From positions 165,036-229,035 of the forward strand of contig DISJ01000016.1 of assembly GCA_002421605.1 (NCBI GenBank): 64,000 bases of DNA, written 5' to 3'. The notes below the pieces were generated by a model. That model did not search any database. It was not told the origin of the DNA and was given only the letters and a program-made list of their open reading frames with translations. Shown here in pieces: positions 7,987 to 16,483 of this stretch (the first letter of the stretch is position 1; the number at the start of each line of letters is the position of its first letter). Made by a program: the position numbers and the translations under genes. Source of the stretch: Rhodobacteraceae bacterium UBA6213 (GTDB taxonomy: Bacteria; Pseudomonadota; Alphaproteobacteria; Rhodobacterales; Rhodobacteraceae).

Positions 7987-9576
7987 ATGACCCAGATCCA
8001 ACTCGTCGCTAGCGGTGATTTGCGCGAAAGCGCTAACCTGACCTGCTGGCCCGCCCAAGCCGCCATGGAAGCGCGCCTGACAGAGGTTCTTGCAAGTATG
8101 GGCCATGAACTGGTGCGCGCGCATCCGATCAAACCCGCAGGGCACGGCTTTATTGCCAGCCAGCGCGAGGGGATGGATGTGTTTGCTGGCGTTGACCCCG
8201 AAGCACCGCTGATCGTGGCCGAAGCGGTCTGGCAATATTCGCACCACCTGCTGGCGGGGCTGTTTGCTCACCGCGGGCCGATACTAACAGTTGCTAACTG
8301 GGCTGGGCAATGGCCGGGGTTGGTCGGGTTGCTGAACCTTAACGGCTCGCTTACGAAAGCGGGGGTGAAATTCTCGACACTTTGGAGTGAGGATTTTTCC
8401 GACAATTTCTTTCTCAATGGCATGCGTGAATGGCTGAAAACAGGAAAAATCGAACATGACACAGCTCATGTGCGCAGCTTTGACCGCGCAGCAGTGCCGC
8501 TGCACGATGCCGCCATGGCCAAGGCGATTGCCGCCGACATCCAGGCCCGCAAGCTGATTCTGGGCGTGTTCGACGAGGGGTGCATGGGTATGTACAACGC
8601 CATTATCCCCGACGAACTTTTGATGCCGATGGGTATCTACAAGGAAAGGCTCTCGCAATCGGCGCTGTATTTCGCCGCGCGTCAGGTGCCCGACGCCGAG
8701 GCGCGCGCGGCCTATGACTGGATGCAGGCAAAGGGTATGACCTTTCATCTGGGCACAGACCCCGCGACCGAACTGACCGAGGCGCAAGTGATCGATCAGT
8801 GCCGGATGTATGTGGCTGCGGTGCGGCTGGCTGATACATTCGGCTGCGAGGCCATCGGGATTCAGTATCAGCAGGGGTTGAAAGACCTTTGCCCGGCCTC
8901 TGATCTGGTCGAAGGGATGTTGAACAACGCCGATCGCCCACCCGTTGCGCGCGCCGATGGCAGCGTGATCCGTGCGGGCAAGGCGATTGTGCATTTCAAC
9001 GAGGTTGATGAATGCGCGGGGCTGGACGGGATGCTGATCAACCGCCTGCACACCGCCCTTGGCCAGCCGGTCGAGACCACGTTGCACGATCTGCGCTGGG
9101 GCGAAGATTTCAGTGTTGACGGTCAGCGCGAGTTTGTCTGGCTGTTCGAAATCTCGGGGGCAGCGCCTCCTGCGCACCATGTTGGTGGTTGGGCCGGGTC
9201 GGATTCGGTGCGCCAGCCGCCGATGTATTTCCCTTCTGGTGGCGGCACCTTGCGCGGCATAGCGCGGCCTGGCGATATCATCTGGAGCCGCATTTTTGTA
9301 GAAGGTGGCGCGCTGCACATGGACCTTGGCCTGGGTCGCGCGGTGACCCTGCCAAAGGCTGAAAGCGACCGGCGCGCGCAGGCGACCAGCCCGCAATGGC
9401 CGATGATGCACGCGGTTCTTACCGGGGTCACGCGCGATGCGATGATGGCGCGCCACCGCGCCAACCACATTCAAGTGGTCTATGCCGACACCGGCGCGGC
9501 GGCCGAGCGCGCCATGTTGGCCAAGGCGGCACTGGCCGATGCGCTTGGCATTACGGTGCACCTCTGCGGGGTGTAA
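7987..9576 (+). CDS. L-fucose/L-arabinose isomerase-like protein
   Basis: A 529-residue protein of the FucI/AraA isomerase-like superfamily. FDEGCMGMYNAIIPDELL (about 197-214) resembles the FucI motif around its CMGMY segment. The C-terminal part (HHVGGWAGSDSVRQPP, then SGGGTLRG) resembles the fucose-isomerase C-terminal barrel. It would be a metal-dependent cytosolic aldose-ketose isomerase, but the substrate is unknown and I could not align all three FucI metal ligands. GGAGG lies before the ATG, and a perfect GCCGCC-CTGAT-GGCGGC hairpin sits at 7956-7972, close to the ribosome site. The stop abuts the stop of the convergent GntR gene. Confidence 0.7.
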   Translation: MTQIQLVASGDLRESANLTCWPAQAAMEARLTEVLASMGHELVRAHPIKPAGHGFIASQREGMDVFAGVDPEAPLIVAEAVWQYSHHLLAGLFAHRGPILTVANWAGQWPGLVGLLNLNGSLTKAGVKFSTLWSEDFSDNFFLNGMREWLKTGKIEHDTAHVRSFDRAAVPLHDAAMAKAIAADIQARKLILGVFDEGCMGMYNAIIPDELLMPMGIYKERLSQSALYFAARQVPDAEARAAYDWMQAKGMTFHLGTDPATELTEAQVIDQCRMYVAAVRLADTFGCEAIGIQYQQGLKDLCPASDLVEGMLNNADRPPVARADGSVIRAGKAIVHFNEVDECAGLDGMLINRLHTALGQPVETTLHDLRWGEDFSVDGQREFVWLFEISGAAPPAHHVGGWAGSDSVRQPPMYFPSGGGTLRGIARPGDIIWSRIFVEGGALHMDLGLGRAVTLPKAESDRRAQATSPQWPMMHAVLTGVTRDAMMARHRANHIQVVYADTGAAAERAMLAKAALADALGITVHLCGV

Positions 9577-10233
9577 TCAGGCCAACATCCGGGTGCGTAA
9601 AAGCGCGCCCGTCGCCTCGATATGTGCGACCAGCCGCGAAACGGCAAGATCGGCGCTGCGCGCGCAAGCAGCCGAGGCGATAGCGTCGTGTTCGGCCTGC
9701 ACATCGCGCCCGACGGGCAGATCGGCAAGGTAGAGCGCGCGATAGCGGTCTTGTAGCCCACGCAGCTGCGTGCAGAACTGCAACAGCAGCGGCAAGGCGC
9801 TGCCACGCAGCAGTTCCATGTGAAAGGCAGCATGCGCGGCCTCCCAAGGCGCGGGGTCTTGGGGTGTGCGCGGCGTCGTGCGCAAACGGTAAAGCGCGCC
9901 CATTACCCGGCTTTCCCAATCGAGATCGCCGTTTGCGATGGCATCGCGAAGCGCACTGCTTTCCAGCGTCACCCGCAACCGGGTGATCTCGGCCAGATTT
10001 TCGATCGAAACCGGGGTTACGGAATAGCCGCGCTGATCTTCAAATGCCACCAGCCCGTCGGCTATCAGCCGTGACATCGCCTCGCGCAGCGGGCTGATGG
10101 AAACACCCTGAATCTCGCGCAGGCGGTCGAGGTTGATCTTTTCACCCGGCGCCAGATCGCCGCGCACGATCACCGCACGCAAATCGGACACAATCCGGCT
10201 GGAGAGGGTTTCTTTGCGGACTCGCGGCGCCAT
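9577..10233 (-). CDS. GntR-family regulator, FCD domain (second of three)
   Basis: A 218-residue FCD-type GntR repressor. The winged helix includes LREIQGVSISPLREAMSRL, and the wing EDQRGYSVTPVS is characteristic of the family. The effector domain holds AAFHMELL and QAEHDAIASA, with metal-binding His. The frame is open further upstream, but the ATG at 10233 is preceded by AAGGAAAG at good spacing. The gene converges without a gap on the isomerase gene and lies back to back with the third GntR gene, so it is probably a local regulator of the same island. Confidence 0.85.
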   Translation of the reverse strand: MAPRVRKETLSSRIVSDLRAVIVRGDLAPGEKINLDRLREIQGVSISPLREAMSRLIADGLVAFEDQRGYSVTPVSIENLAEITRLRVTLESSALRDAIANGDLDWESRVMGALYRLRTTPRTPQDPAPWEAAHAAFHMELLRGSALPLLLQFCTQLRGLQDRYRALYLADLPVGRDVQAEHDAIASAACARSADLAVSRLVAHIEATGALLRTRMLA

Positions 10234-10373
10234 GCTGGCTTTCCTTCTTTGCCCCAGCATAAGCGACGATTGACAAGGCAGCAATCTATCTGCCGCAAAA
10301 TGGATGATTCGAGATTTATCTGGTGACGTTTGGGCCGAACCGCTATGTTGAGATGATAACGAAAGGCCGCTTT

Positions 10374-11033
10374 GTGACGCAATCGCTTGCCCTGACCACG
10401 TACGAGAAAATGCGCAGCGACATTATTTTCGGGCTGCTTGCGCCCGGTTCGCGGTTGCGCATGGAAGAACTGCGGACCCGCTACGGGGTTTCGGTGCCGA
10501 CCTTGCGCGAAGTGCTCAGCCGTCTGGCGAGCGAAGGGCTGGCGGTGGCCGAGGATCAACGCGGCTTTGCCGTGGCGCCGATTTCTGACGCAAACCTGCG
10601 CGAACTGGCGGCGCTGCGCACCTTGATCGAGTTGCACGCGCTGGAACGTTCCTTTCAAGTTGGTGATCTTGAATGGAAATCAAACGTCGTAGCCGCGCAT
10701 CACAAGTTGAACCGGGTCGAGCAGCGTATGATCGCGGGCGACCCCAGCGACCGCATGGAATGGAAGCGCTACGATTCGGGCTTTCATCACGCGCTGATCA
10801 TGGGGTGCGGATCGGCCGAGCTGCTCGCGGTGCACGGTTCGGTGTTTGACCGCTATCTGCGCTATCAGATGGTGTATCTAACCTTCCGTGGCCAGATCGC
10901 GGCCGATGAACATCAGGTCTTGCTGGAAGCGGCGCTTGAACGTGATGTGGTGCGCGGGCAGGAAGTGTTGCTGCGCCATATCGAAGGCGGGGTCGAGCAC
11001 GCGCTGCAGGCTCATGCGGCGCTCTGCGTCTAG
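10374..11033 (+). CDS. GntR-family regulator, FCD domain (third of three)
   Basis: A 219-residue FCD-type GntR protein, a paralogue of the 9577 gene (shared EDQRGFAVAPIS wing and LREVLSRLASEGL recognition helix). The GTG at 10374 has GAAAGG seven bases upstream; in-frame starts at 10323 and 10353 have no clear ribosome site. FHHALIMGC and ADEHQVLL carry the His residues of the effector pocket. It runs into the 3' end of the quinate/shikimate-dehydrogenase-like gene (4-base convergent overlap), which suggests it regulates the TRAP operon. Confidence 0.85.
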   Translation: MTQSLALTTYEKMRSDIIFGLLAPGSRLRMEELRTRYGVSVPTLREVLSRLASEGLAVAEDQRGFAVAPISDANLRELAALRTLIELHALERSFQVGDLEWKSNVVAAHHKLNRVEQRMIAGDPSDRMEWKRYDSGFHHALIMGCGSAELLAVHGSVFDRYLRYQMVYLTFRGQIAADEHQVLLEAALERDVVRGQEVLLRHIEGGVEHALQAHAALCV

Positions 11034-11878
11034 GCGCGCGGCGCGAGTATGCTGCGCACCCAGTCGGGCGCGGTAAGATGCAGGCCCGAGAAATGCTCGA
11101 ACGCGCGCAATCCCTGGTGAAAGTAAAGCTCGTAGCCGCCAAGAAACGCCGCGCCAAGGCTCAGAACCTGCGCCCTGAAAGGCGTGTCGGCTGGGGTGTA
11201 AACCGCATCAAATGCCCAAGTCGGATGCCCCGCAACCCCATCTGGCAGGGGCGAGCCGGGGCGCCCGATCATGCCGAGCGGTGTGCAATTGACCACCCCG
11301 TCAAAGCCCGCAATGTCTGACAACTGCGCGCTTTCGCAGCCAGTAACGGCCACCGCTGCATGGCTGCGAAGGGCCTTGGACAATGCGGCGATCTTTCCCG
11401 GTTCGGTATCGTATAGCACAATTTCCGTGGCGCCGAGGTCGGCAAGCGCAAAGGCCACGGCGCGCCCCACGCCGCCCGTGCCCAATACCAGCACCCGGCC
11501 CGGCCCTTGCGCCCCAAACGCAGCGCGGTAGGCCGCGACAAAGCCGGAATGATCAGTGTTGAATGCGCGCGGACCGCTCTGAGTGAACAGCACCGTGTTC
11601 GATGCGCCCATCGCGCCCACCACCGGGTCGCCCGCTGCCACCAGTGCCGCTGCCTCTTCCTTGTAGGGGTAGGTCACGTTGACCCCGGCAAAGCCAAGCT
11701 GCGCACATTGCGCCAGAAGCTCGGAAAAGCTCAGCCCCCGTTCTGCGGGAATGATCAGATCGTAGGTGACATTCACGCCCAGCGACAGCCCGCACACCAC
11801 ATGCAGCGCAGGCGAGCGCGTAGCGGTGATGTTGCCGCCGATCAGCCCCAACCGCAACGTGCGCACCGGCGCGTTCAT
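11030..11878 (-). CDS. Quinate/shikimate dehydrogenase-like protein (AroE family)
   Basis: A 282-residue AroE-family NAD(P) dehydrogenase. The substrate motif is GLIGGNITATRSPALH, then GVNVTYPYKE with the catalytic Lys, FNTDHSGF with the catalytic Asp, the nucleotide loop GTGGVGRA (about 134-141) and NCTPLGM. The usual first Ser of the SxSP carboxylate clamp is Thr. The overall pattern (GLIGxxxxxxRxPAxH, LGFxGxNxTxPYK, HQxxxAFxxFxGL) resembles, from memory, the catabolic quinate/shikimate dehydrogenase QsuD of Corynebacterium more than biosynthetic AroE. It is the last gene of a coupled dctP-dctQ-dctM operon (4-base overlap with dctM), which supports a catabolic role. Confidence 0.82.
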   Translation of the reverse strand: MNAPVRTLRLGLIGGNITATRSPALHVVCGLSLGVNVTYDLIIPAERGLSFSELLAQCAQLGFAGVNVTYPYKEEAAALVAAGDPVVGAMGASNTVLFTQSGPRAFNTDHSGFVAAYRAAFGAQGPGRVLVLGTGGVGRAVAFALADLGATEIVLYDTEPGKIAALSKALRSHAAVAVTGCESAQLSDIAGFDGVVNCTPLGMIGRPGSPLPDGVAGHPTWAFDAVYTPADTPFRAQVLSLGAAFLGGYELYFHQGLRAFEHFSGLHLTAPDWVRSILAPRA

Positions 11879-13170
11879 CCCATGTACCCGAAATAGCGCG
11901 GCACGATCAGCGAGATGTCGGGGAAAATGGTCAGCAACAACAGCGCAGTCAGCAGCGCCCCAAGGAAAGGCAGCACATTTACGATGATGTCGCGCAGCGG
12001 AATTCCCGTAACGGCGTTGATGACAAAAAGCAGCATACCATACGGCGGCGTAATCAGCCCCAGCATCGAGTTGACCACCATCACCACGCCAAAATGCACA
12101 AGGTCGATACCAAGCACCTGCGCGGTTGGCACAAACAGCGGCAGCACCACCAGAATGATCGTTGTGGCATCCAGCAGGCAGCCAAGCCCGAGGATCAGCA
12201 GGTTCATCGCCATCAAAAACATCACTGGCGAGATTTCGAGCGCGTCCATCTGATGCGACAGCGCCTCGGGAATCCGCTCGGTAGCGACTATGTAATTGAA
12301 GATCAGCGCGCAGCCGATCACGATGCCGACCGTTGCGGATTGCCGCGCGCTTTCCACCACCACGCGGTAAAACTCGCGCAGGCCAATCGAGCGGTAAAGC
12401 CCGACGGCCAGCAGAAGCGCATAAAGCGCGGCAATCGCGGCGGCCTCGGTGGGTGTGGTGGCCCCGCCGTAAATGCCCGACAGCAGGATCACCGGCATCA
12501 TCAACGCGGGAAAGGCCCGGATCGTGATGCCCGGCGCATCGCGCAGCGGGGTTGGCGGTTCCACCGGCGTCTTGCGCCGCCAGGAAATGGTCCAGTTCAT
12601 CGTCATCAGCACAAGGCCCATCAACAGCCCCGGCAGAATGCCTGCAAGGAACAGATAGCCGATCGACTGGTTCGAGATCAGCGCATACATGACCATCGGA
12701 ATCGACGGCGGGATGATTGGGCCGATGGTGGCCGAGGCGGCGGTAACAGCGGCGGCGTAGCCGCGCGAATAATGCCCGGTCTTGATCATCATTTCGGTGA
12801 TGATCTTGCCGATCCCGGCGGCATCAGCCACCGCCGAACCGGACATGCCCGAAAAGATCAGCGATGACAGAATGTTGACATGCCCCATCCCGCCGCGAAA
12901 CCGGCCCACAACTGCAACGCAGAAAGTCAGCAACCGTTGCGATACGGTGCCTGCATTCATGATGTTGGCGGCGATGATGAACAGCGGCACGGCCAGCAGG
13001 GTATAGCCGTCGTAGATCGACTGGATCAGCTGCTCGGCGGCAAGTGCAAGGTCGGCACCATCAATGGCAAGGTAAAGCGTTGCTGCGGCCAACAGCGAAT
13101 ACCCGATCGGCGTGCCGATCGCGGCCAACCCGAACACTGCGGCAAGGCAGACGGCAAAGGCAAAACTCAT
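11875..13170 (-). CDS. dctM: TRAP transporter large permease (DctM)
   Basis: A 431-residue, 11-12 helix membrane subunit of a tripartite ATP-independent periplasmic transporter. VPLFIIAANIMNAG, GMSGSAVADAAGIG and PIIPPSIPMVMY are characteristic of DctM. It energises solute uptake with the sodium gradient. The frame runs further upstream, but ATG 13170 begins the usual MSFAF N-terminus and follows the dctQ stop by one base. Its stop overlaps the AroE-like start. Confidence 0.93.
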   Translation of the reverse strand: MSFAFAVCLAAVFGLAAIGTPIGYSLLAAATLYLAIDGADLALAAEQLIQSIYDGYTLLAVPLFIIAANIMNAGTVSQRLLTFCVAVVGRFRGGMGHVNILSSLIFSGMSGSAVADAAGIGKIITEMMIKTGHYSRGYAAAVTAASATIGPIIPPSIPMVMYALISNQSIGYLFLAGILPGLLMGLVLMTMNWTISWRRKTPVEPPTPLRDAPGITIRAFPALMMPVILLSGIYGGATTPTEAAAIAALYALLLAVGLYRSIGLREFYRVVVESARQSATVGIVIGCALIFNYIVATERIPEALSHQMDALEISPVMFLMAMNLLILGLGCLLDATTIILVVLPLFVPTAQVLGIDLVHFGVVMVVNSMLGLITPPYGMLLFVINAVTGIPLRDIIVNVLPFLGALLTALLLLTIFPDISLIVPRYFGYMG

Positions 13171-13171
13171 C

Positions 13172-13684
13172 TCAGCGCGCCTCCTCGGACGGGTGGAGCG
13201 AGGGGCGCGAGGGTGGGGCCTCTGGATTGCGCAAAATTGCAATTAATCCAAGAGTATAGCGCACGATTAGCCCGACGCTGAAGACGATGTAGATGATGAA
13301 CACCCACTTCATGCGCACCTGCAACACGGCGCTACGCTTGCGATAGTAAAAATCAACATAGTCCCAAGCGGCCGGCAACGCCCCCGCGATGGCTACGATG
13401 ATCGAGACAGCGGCGATGCCTGCAAAGATCCGCTGCCAGCGGGTTGGTGCCATATGGTACAGCAGATCAAACTTGACCTGATCTTCATCGCGCAGGCAAA
13501 ACGCCGCGCCCCAAAGCACCAGCCACAACCAAAGCGTTGCCTGCACCTCTTGGGTCCAGCCGACTGGCAGGTTGAAGACGTAGCGGGCGGCAATCTGGAT
13601 AATGAAAACCACGAACAGGGTGGCGAGCATCGCGCCCGCCACCCCATCGGCTACTTTTCGCAGCAGGTTGATGAAACGCTGCAC
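13172..13684 (-). CDS. dctQ: TRAP transporter small permease (DctQ)
   Basis: A 170-residue four-helix membrane subunit of the TRAP transporter. FIIQIAARYVFNLPVGWTQE followed by WLVLWGAAFCLRDEDQVKFDLL is the DctQ signature. The GTG at 13684 has AAGGA five bases upstream and lies 10 bases after the dctP stop; the longer open frame upstream overlaps dctP in another phase and is not used. It couples DctP to the large permease. Confidence 0.9.
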   Translation of the reverse strand: MQRFINLLRKVADGVAGAMLATLFVVFIIQIAARYVFNLPVGWTQEVQATLWLWLVLWGAAFCLRDEDQVKFDLLYHMAPTRWQRIFAGIAAVSIIVAIAGALPAAWDYVDFYYRKRSAVLQVRMKWVFIIYIVFSVGLIVRYTLGLIAILRNPEAPPSRPSLHPSEEAR

Positions 13685-13694
13685 GCGCGCGTCC

Positions 13695-14699
13695 TTAGTT
13701 GGCCGCGTTGATCGCCTCAACAATCCCTTCCGGCCACGATTCTGCGTAGGGCGACGCAAGATAAGCCGCCTGCACCTGCGTGCGGAAGGCTTCGACATCG
13801 GGCGTGTACACCTCGAGCCCCTGATCCTTGAAGAACTGCACAAGGTCATCTTCCAGTTTCAGCTGACGCTCGCGCCCAAGGGCTGCGGCATCGTCGGCGG
13901 CCTTCTGGGTGGCGGCCTGCTGTTCCGGGGTCATCTTGTTCCAGGCATCAAGCGACAGCGCCAGATAATTGAGGTCAACCAAGTGCGAGGTCATCACGAT
14001 CTGCTTGGTGACTTCGTAGAATTTGCTGTCCTTGTTGGTGGGCAGCGGGTTGTCTTGGCCATCGATCGCGCCGGTTTGCAGGCTGGTATAGATCTCGCCA
14101 AACGCAACTGGCACCGGGTTGGCGCCAAGCGCTGTGCCCAGGAACTGCCAGGCGTCAGTGCCGGGCATGCGCAGTTTGACACCTGCCAGATCGGCCGGGG
14201 TTTTCACGTCAAGCTCGGCGCGCGACATGCGCAGATCAAGCTGGCGGCGGCCAAGATACATGACGGTCAGCAGCTTTACGCCAAGCTCGTCTTCGACCTT
14301 TTTCTTGAACGGGTCCATCAGCGCGTTGTTGAACACCGCGACCTGATGCGCGGCGTCGCGGTGCAGATAGCCTGCGGTGAACACCGAGAATTCGGGGAAG
14401 AACGATGCAAGTTCCTGCGCCGAGATGATGGCCATTTCAAGGTTGCCGCGCGCGATGGCCTCAAGCTCGGTGGCCTGCTTGAACAGCACGCCGTTGTAAT
14501 GGGGCTCGTAGTTGGCAAAAGCGGCAACGCCGGGGCCGAACACTTCACTCAGCGCAACGGTGCGCTGATCGGTGTCGGTGGCGACCGTGGACATACGTAG
14601 CTGGATCTTGTCCTGCGCGGCAGCGACGCCGGCAGCAAAGATCATCGTGGCAGCAACCGTTGTGCCGAGCATAGCACGGCGGGTCATAGAGTGAGTCAT
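13695..14699 (-). CDS. dctP: TRAP transporter substrate-binding protein (DctP)
   Basis: A 334-residue periplasmic solute receptor. The N-terminus MTHSMTRRAMLGTTVAA has a twin-arginine-like segment and a hydrophobic stretch ending AAGVAAAQ, so export may use Tat. DctP features include LRMPGTDAWQFLGTALGANPVP and a predicted carboxylate-binding Arg in that segment, then ASLQTGAIDGQDNP-type residues (IYTSLQTGAIDGQDNPL). ATG 14699 has GGGAGG at good spacing. DctP ligands are usually organic acids; the linked AroQ- and AroE-like enzymes point to a hydroxylated cyclic or sugar acid. Confidence 0.92.
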   Translation of the reverse strand: MTHSMTRRAMLGTTVAATMIFAAGVAAAQDKIQLRMSTVATDTDQRTVALSEVFGPGVAAFANYEPHYNGVLFKQATELEAIARGNLEMAIISAQELASFFPEFSVFTAGYLHRDAAHQVAVFNNALMDPFKKKVEDELGVKLLTVMYLGRRQLDLRMSRAELDVKTPADLAGVKLRMPGTDAWQFLGTALGANPVPVAFGEIYTSLQTGAIDGQDNPLPTNKDSKFYEVTKQIVMTSHLVDLNYLALSLDAWNKMTPEQQAATQKAADDAAALGRERQLKLEDDLVQFFKDQGLEVYTPDVEAFRTQVQAAYLASPYAESWPEGIVEAINAAN

Positions 14700-14987
14700 G
14701 GCAGGTCCTCCCATTGCCGGACAGAATCCCCCGTTCAGGGGCAATGCGAGCTCAAGGTTCGCAGGTTCCGGATTACCTGTCCAGAAAATATCTGGCGAAA
14801 TACGGTTTCATCCACGCATGCGTACATGCGAAGATAGTCGTGAAATAATCAATTATTTGTTTCACAACATCATTTTTTCGCGTAGAAATCGGCGTCAAGC
14901 GTAGCGATTCAGGCTAGACTGGGTGCGGCCCGTTGCCGCAACGGCAGATGCGCCTTCCGAACCGGAGCAGCTAGGGGAGAGATACCG
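14700..14987. promoter_or_regulatory. Divergent dctP/aroQ control region
   Basis: These 288 bases separate the leftward TRAP operon from the rightward aroQ operon and hold no gene. Inverted repeats are dense: CCAGA-N5-TCTGG (14781-14795), GAAATACGGTTTC (14797-14809), CGCATG-CGTA-CATGCG (14815-14830) and a 26-base palindrome (14840-14865). The region is AT-rich around 14840-14880. With three GntR genes nearby, it is the natural control point of the island. Confidence 0.6.
14840..14865. promoter_or_regulatory. 26-base palindromic operator candidate
   Basis: The site fits GTGAAA-N-AA-NN-AATT-NN-TT-N-TTTCAC, so 20 of 26 positions are symmetric. It lies about 120 bases before the aroQ ATG and 140 before the dctP ATG. 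The size and symmetry suit a dimeric GntR-type regulator, but which of the three binds is unknown. Confidence 0.5.
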
Positions 14988-15431
14988 ATGACCGGCACGA
15001 TCTACATTCTGAACGGACCGAACCTGAACCTGCTGGGCCAGCGCCAGCCCGAAATCTATGGCCGCGAAACACTTGCCGATGTCGAGGCAGAGTGCCGCGA
15101 GCTGGCGAAAGGGCTGGGGTTCGAGCTGAAGCTGTTCCAGTCAAACCACGAAGGCGTTGTCATCGATACCATTCACGAAGCGCGCAAATCGGCATGTGGC
15201 ATCGTCATCAACCCCGGTGCCTTCACGCACACCTCGGTGGCCATACTTGATGCGCTGAACACCTTTGAGGGGCCGGTGATCGAAGTGCACATTTCCAATG
15301 TGCACAAGCGCGAATCGTTTCGCCACCACTCCTACGTCAGCCTGCGCGCCGAGGGCGTGATCGCCGGGCTCGGCACCGAGGGCTACAAGGCTGGCGTGCG
15401 ACGCATCGCGCAGCTTGCCGCCAAGAAATGA
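14988..15431 (+). CDS. aroQ: Type II 3-dehydroquinate dehydratase
   Basis: A 147-residue type II dehydroquinase, the full family length. ILNGPNLNLLGQRQPEIYG carries the catalytic loop with the Arg and Tyr (Tyr24), followed by SNHEG, NPGAFTHTS and HISNVHKRE. It converts 3-dehydroquinate to 3-dehydroshikimate by enolate chemistry in the cytosol, as a dodecamer. The same enzyme serves aromatic biosynthesis and quinate breakdown. Its place opposite a TRAP operon that ends in a quinate/shikimate-dehydrogenase-like gene favours the catabolic role. It has an AGGGGAGAG ribosome site and overlaps the next gene by ATGA. Confidence 0.95.
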   Translation: MTGTIYILNGPNLNLLGQRQPEIYGRETLADVEAECRELAKGLGFELKLFQSNHEGVVIDTIHEARKSACGIVINPGAFTHTSVAILDALNTFEGPVIEVHISNVHKRESFRHHSYVSLRAEGVIAGLGTEGYKAGVRRIAQLAAKK

Positions 15432-16465
15432 CCACCGCGCATATCGCAGTCGCCGGGGCTGGCCTGATCGGCAAGCGGCATGTTCAGGCGATGGCACAGG
15501 CAGCAGGGGCACAACTGGCGGCAATCGTTGACCCAATGCCCGCCACTGCCGACTATGCCGCGCGCCTTGGCGTGCCGCATTTTTCGACCCTTGGCGCGAT
15601 GATTTCGGCAGGTGTAGCCGGTGGAGTCATACTTGCGACGCCCAATCAGCTGCATGTCGAAGGTGCTCTTGCCTGTGTACGCGCGGGTTTGCCGGTGCTG
15701 GTGGAAAAGCCGCTGGCGACCGATGTGGGCGAGGCGCAGGCATTGGTCGAGGCGGCCGAGGCGGCAGGGGTGCCGCTCGCCACCGGCCACCATCGCCGCC
15801 ACAACCCGCTGATCGCCGCCGCCAAGGCGATGATCGTTGCGGGTGAAATCGGCACGCCGGTTTCGGTGCACTCGATGTTCTGGTTGATGAAGCCGGATGA
15901 GTATTTTGACATATCCTGGCGGCGTGAACCGGGCGCCGGGCCGGTGTTCGTGAACCTCATCCACGATATCGATCTTTTGCGGCATCTGGTGGGTGAAGTT
16001 GCAGCGGTTCAGGCTGCGCAGTCGAATGCCGTGCGTGGCAATGCGGTAGAGGAAACGGCGGTCATCACGCTTGAGTTCGCCAATGGCGCGCTTGGCACGG
16101 CCAACGTATCTGACACGATCCCCGCGCCTTGGTCCTGGGAACTGACGACTGGCGAAAACCCCGCTTATCCGAAAACCTCCGAGGCCTGCTATCTGATCGG
16201 TGGCACCCATGGCGCGTTAGAGCTGCCTTCGGGAAAACTTTGGCACTACACAGGCAAGCGCAGCTGGTGGGAGCCACTATCCACGCGCATTGCATCGCAT
16301 GCCTCGGGCGACCCATTGGTGCTGCAGATCGAGCAGTTCGCGCGGGTGATTGGCACGGGCGAGGCGCCGCTGGTTTCGGGGCGCGAAGGTTTACGAACGC
16401 TGGCCGTGATCGAGGCCATCAAGACCGCCGCCCGCCTGGGGCGCCGGGTCACGTTGCAAGAATGA
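15428..16465 (+). CDS. Gfo/Idh/MocA-family oxidoreductase
   Basis: A 345-residue NAD(P)-dependent dehydrogenase. The Rossmann motif is VAGAGLIGKRH (residues about 8-18), then LVEKPLATD with the conserved EKP lysine, and NLIHDIDLLRHL with the active-site His-Asp pair. The family oxidises cyclitols, sugars or sugar acids. It is co-translated with aroQ and followed after 18 bases by the HpcH/HpaI aldolase, so it probably acts in the same catabolic route. The substrate cannot be read from sequence. Confidence 0.88.
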   Translation: MTTAHIAVAGAGLIGKRHVQAMAQAAGAQLAAIVDPMPATADYAARLGVPHFSTLGAMISAGVAGGVILATPNQLHVEGALACVRAGLPVLVEKPLATDVGEAQALVEAAEAAGVPLATGHHRRHNPLIAAAKAMIVAGEIGTPVSVHSMFWLMKPDEYFDISWRREPGAGPVFVNLIHDIDLLRHLVGEVAAVQAAQSNAVRGNAVEETAVITLEFANGALGTANVSDTIPAPWSWELTTGENPAYPKTSEACYLIGGTHGALELPSGKLWHYTGKRSWWEPLSTRIASHASGDPLVLQIEQFARVIGTGEAPLVSGREGLRTLAVIEAIKTAARLGRRVTLQE

Positions 16466-16483
16466 AACAGGGAGAGACGTGAG

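Noticed and set aside
14988..15431. aroQ as purely biosynthetic
   Set aside because: Not excluded, but the position opposite a TRAP operon with a quinate/shikimate-dehydrogenase-like gene favours catabolism.
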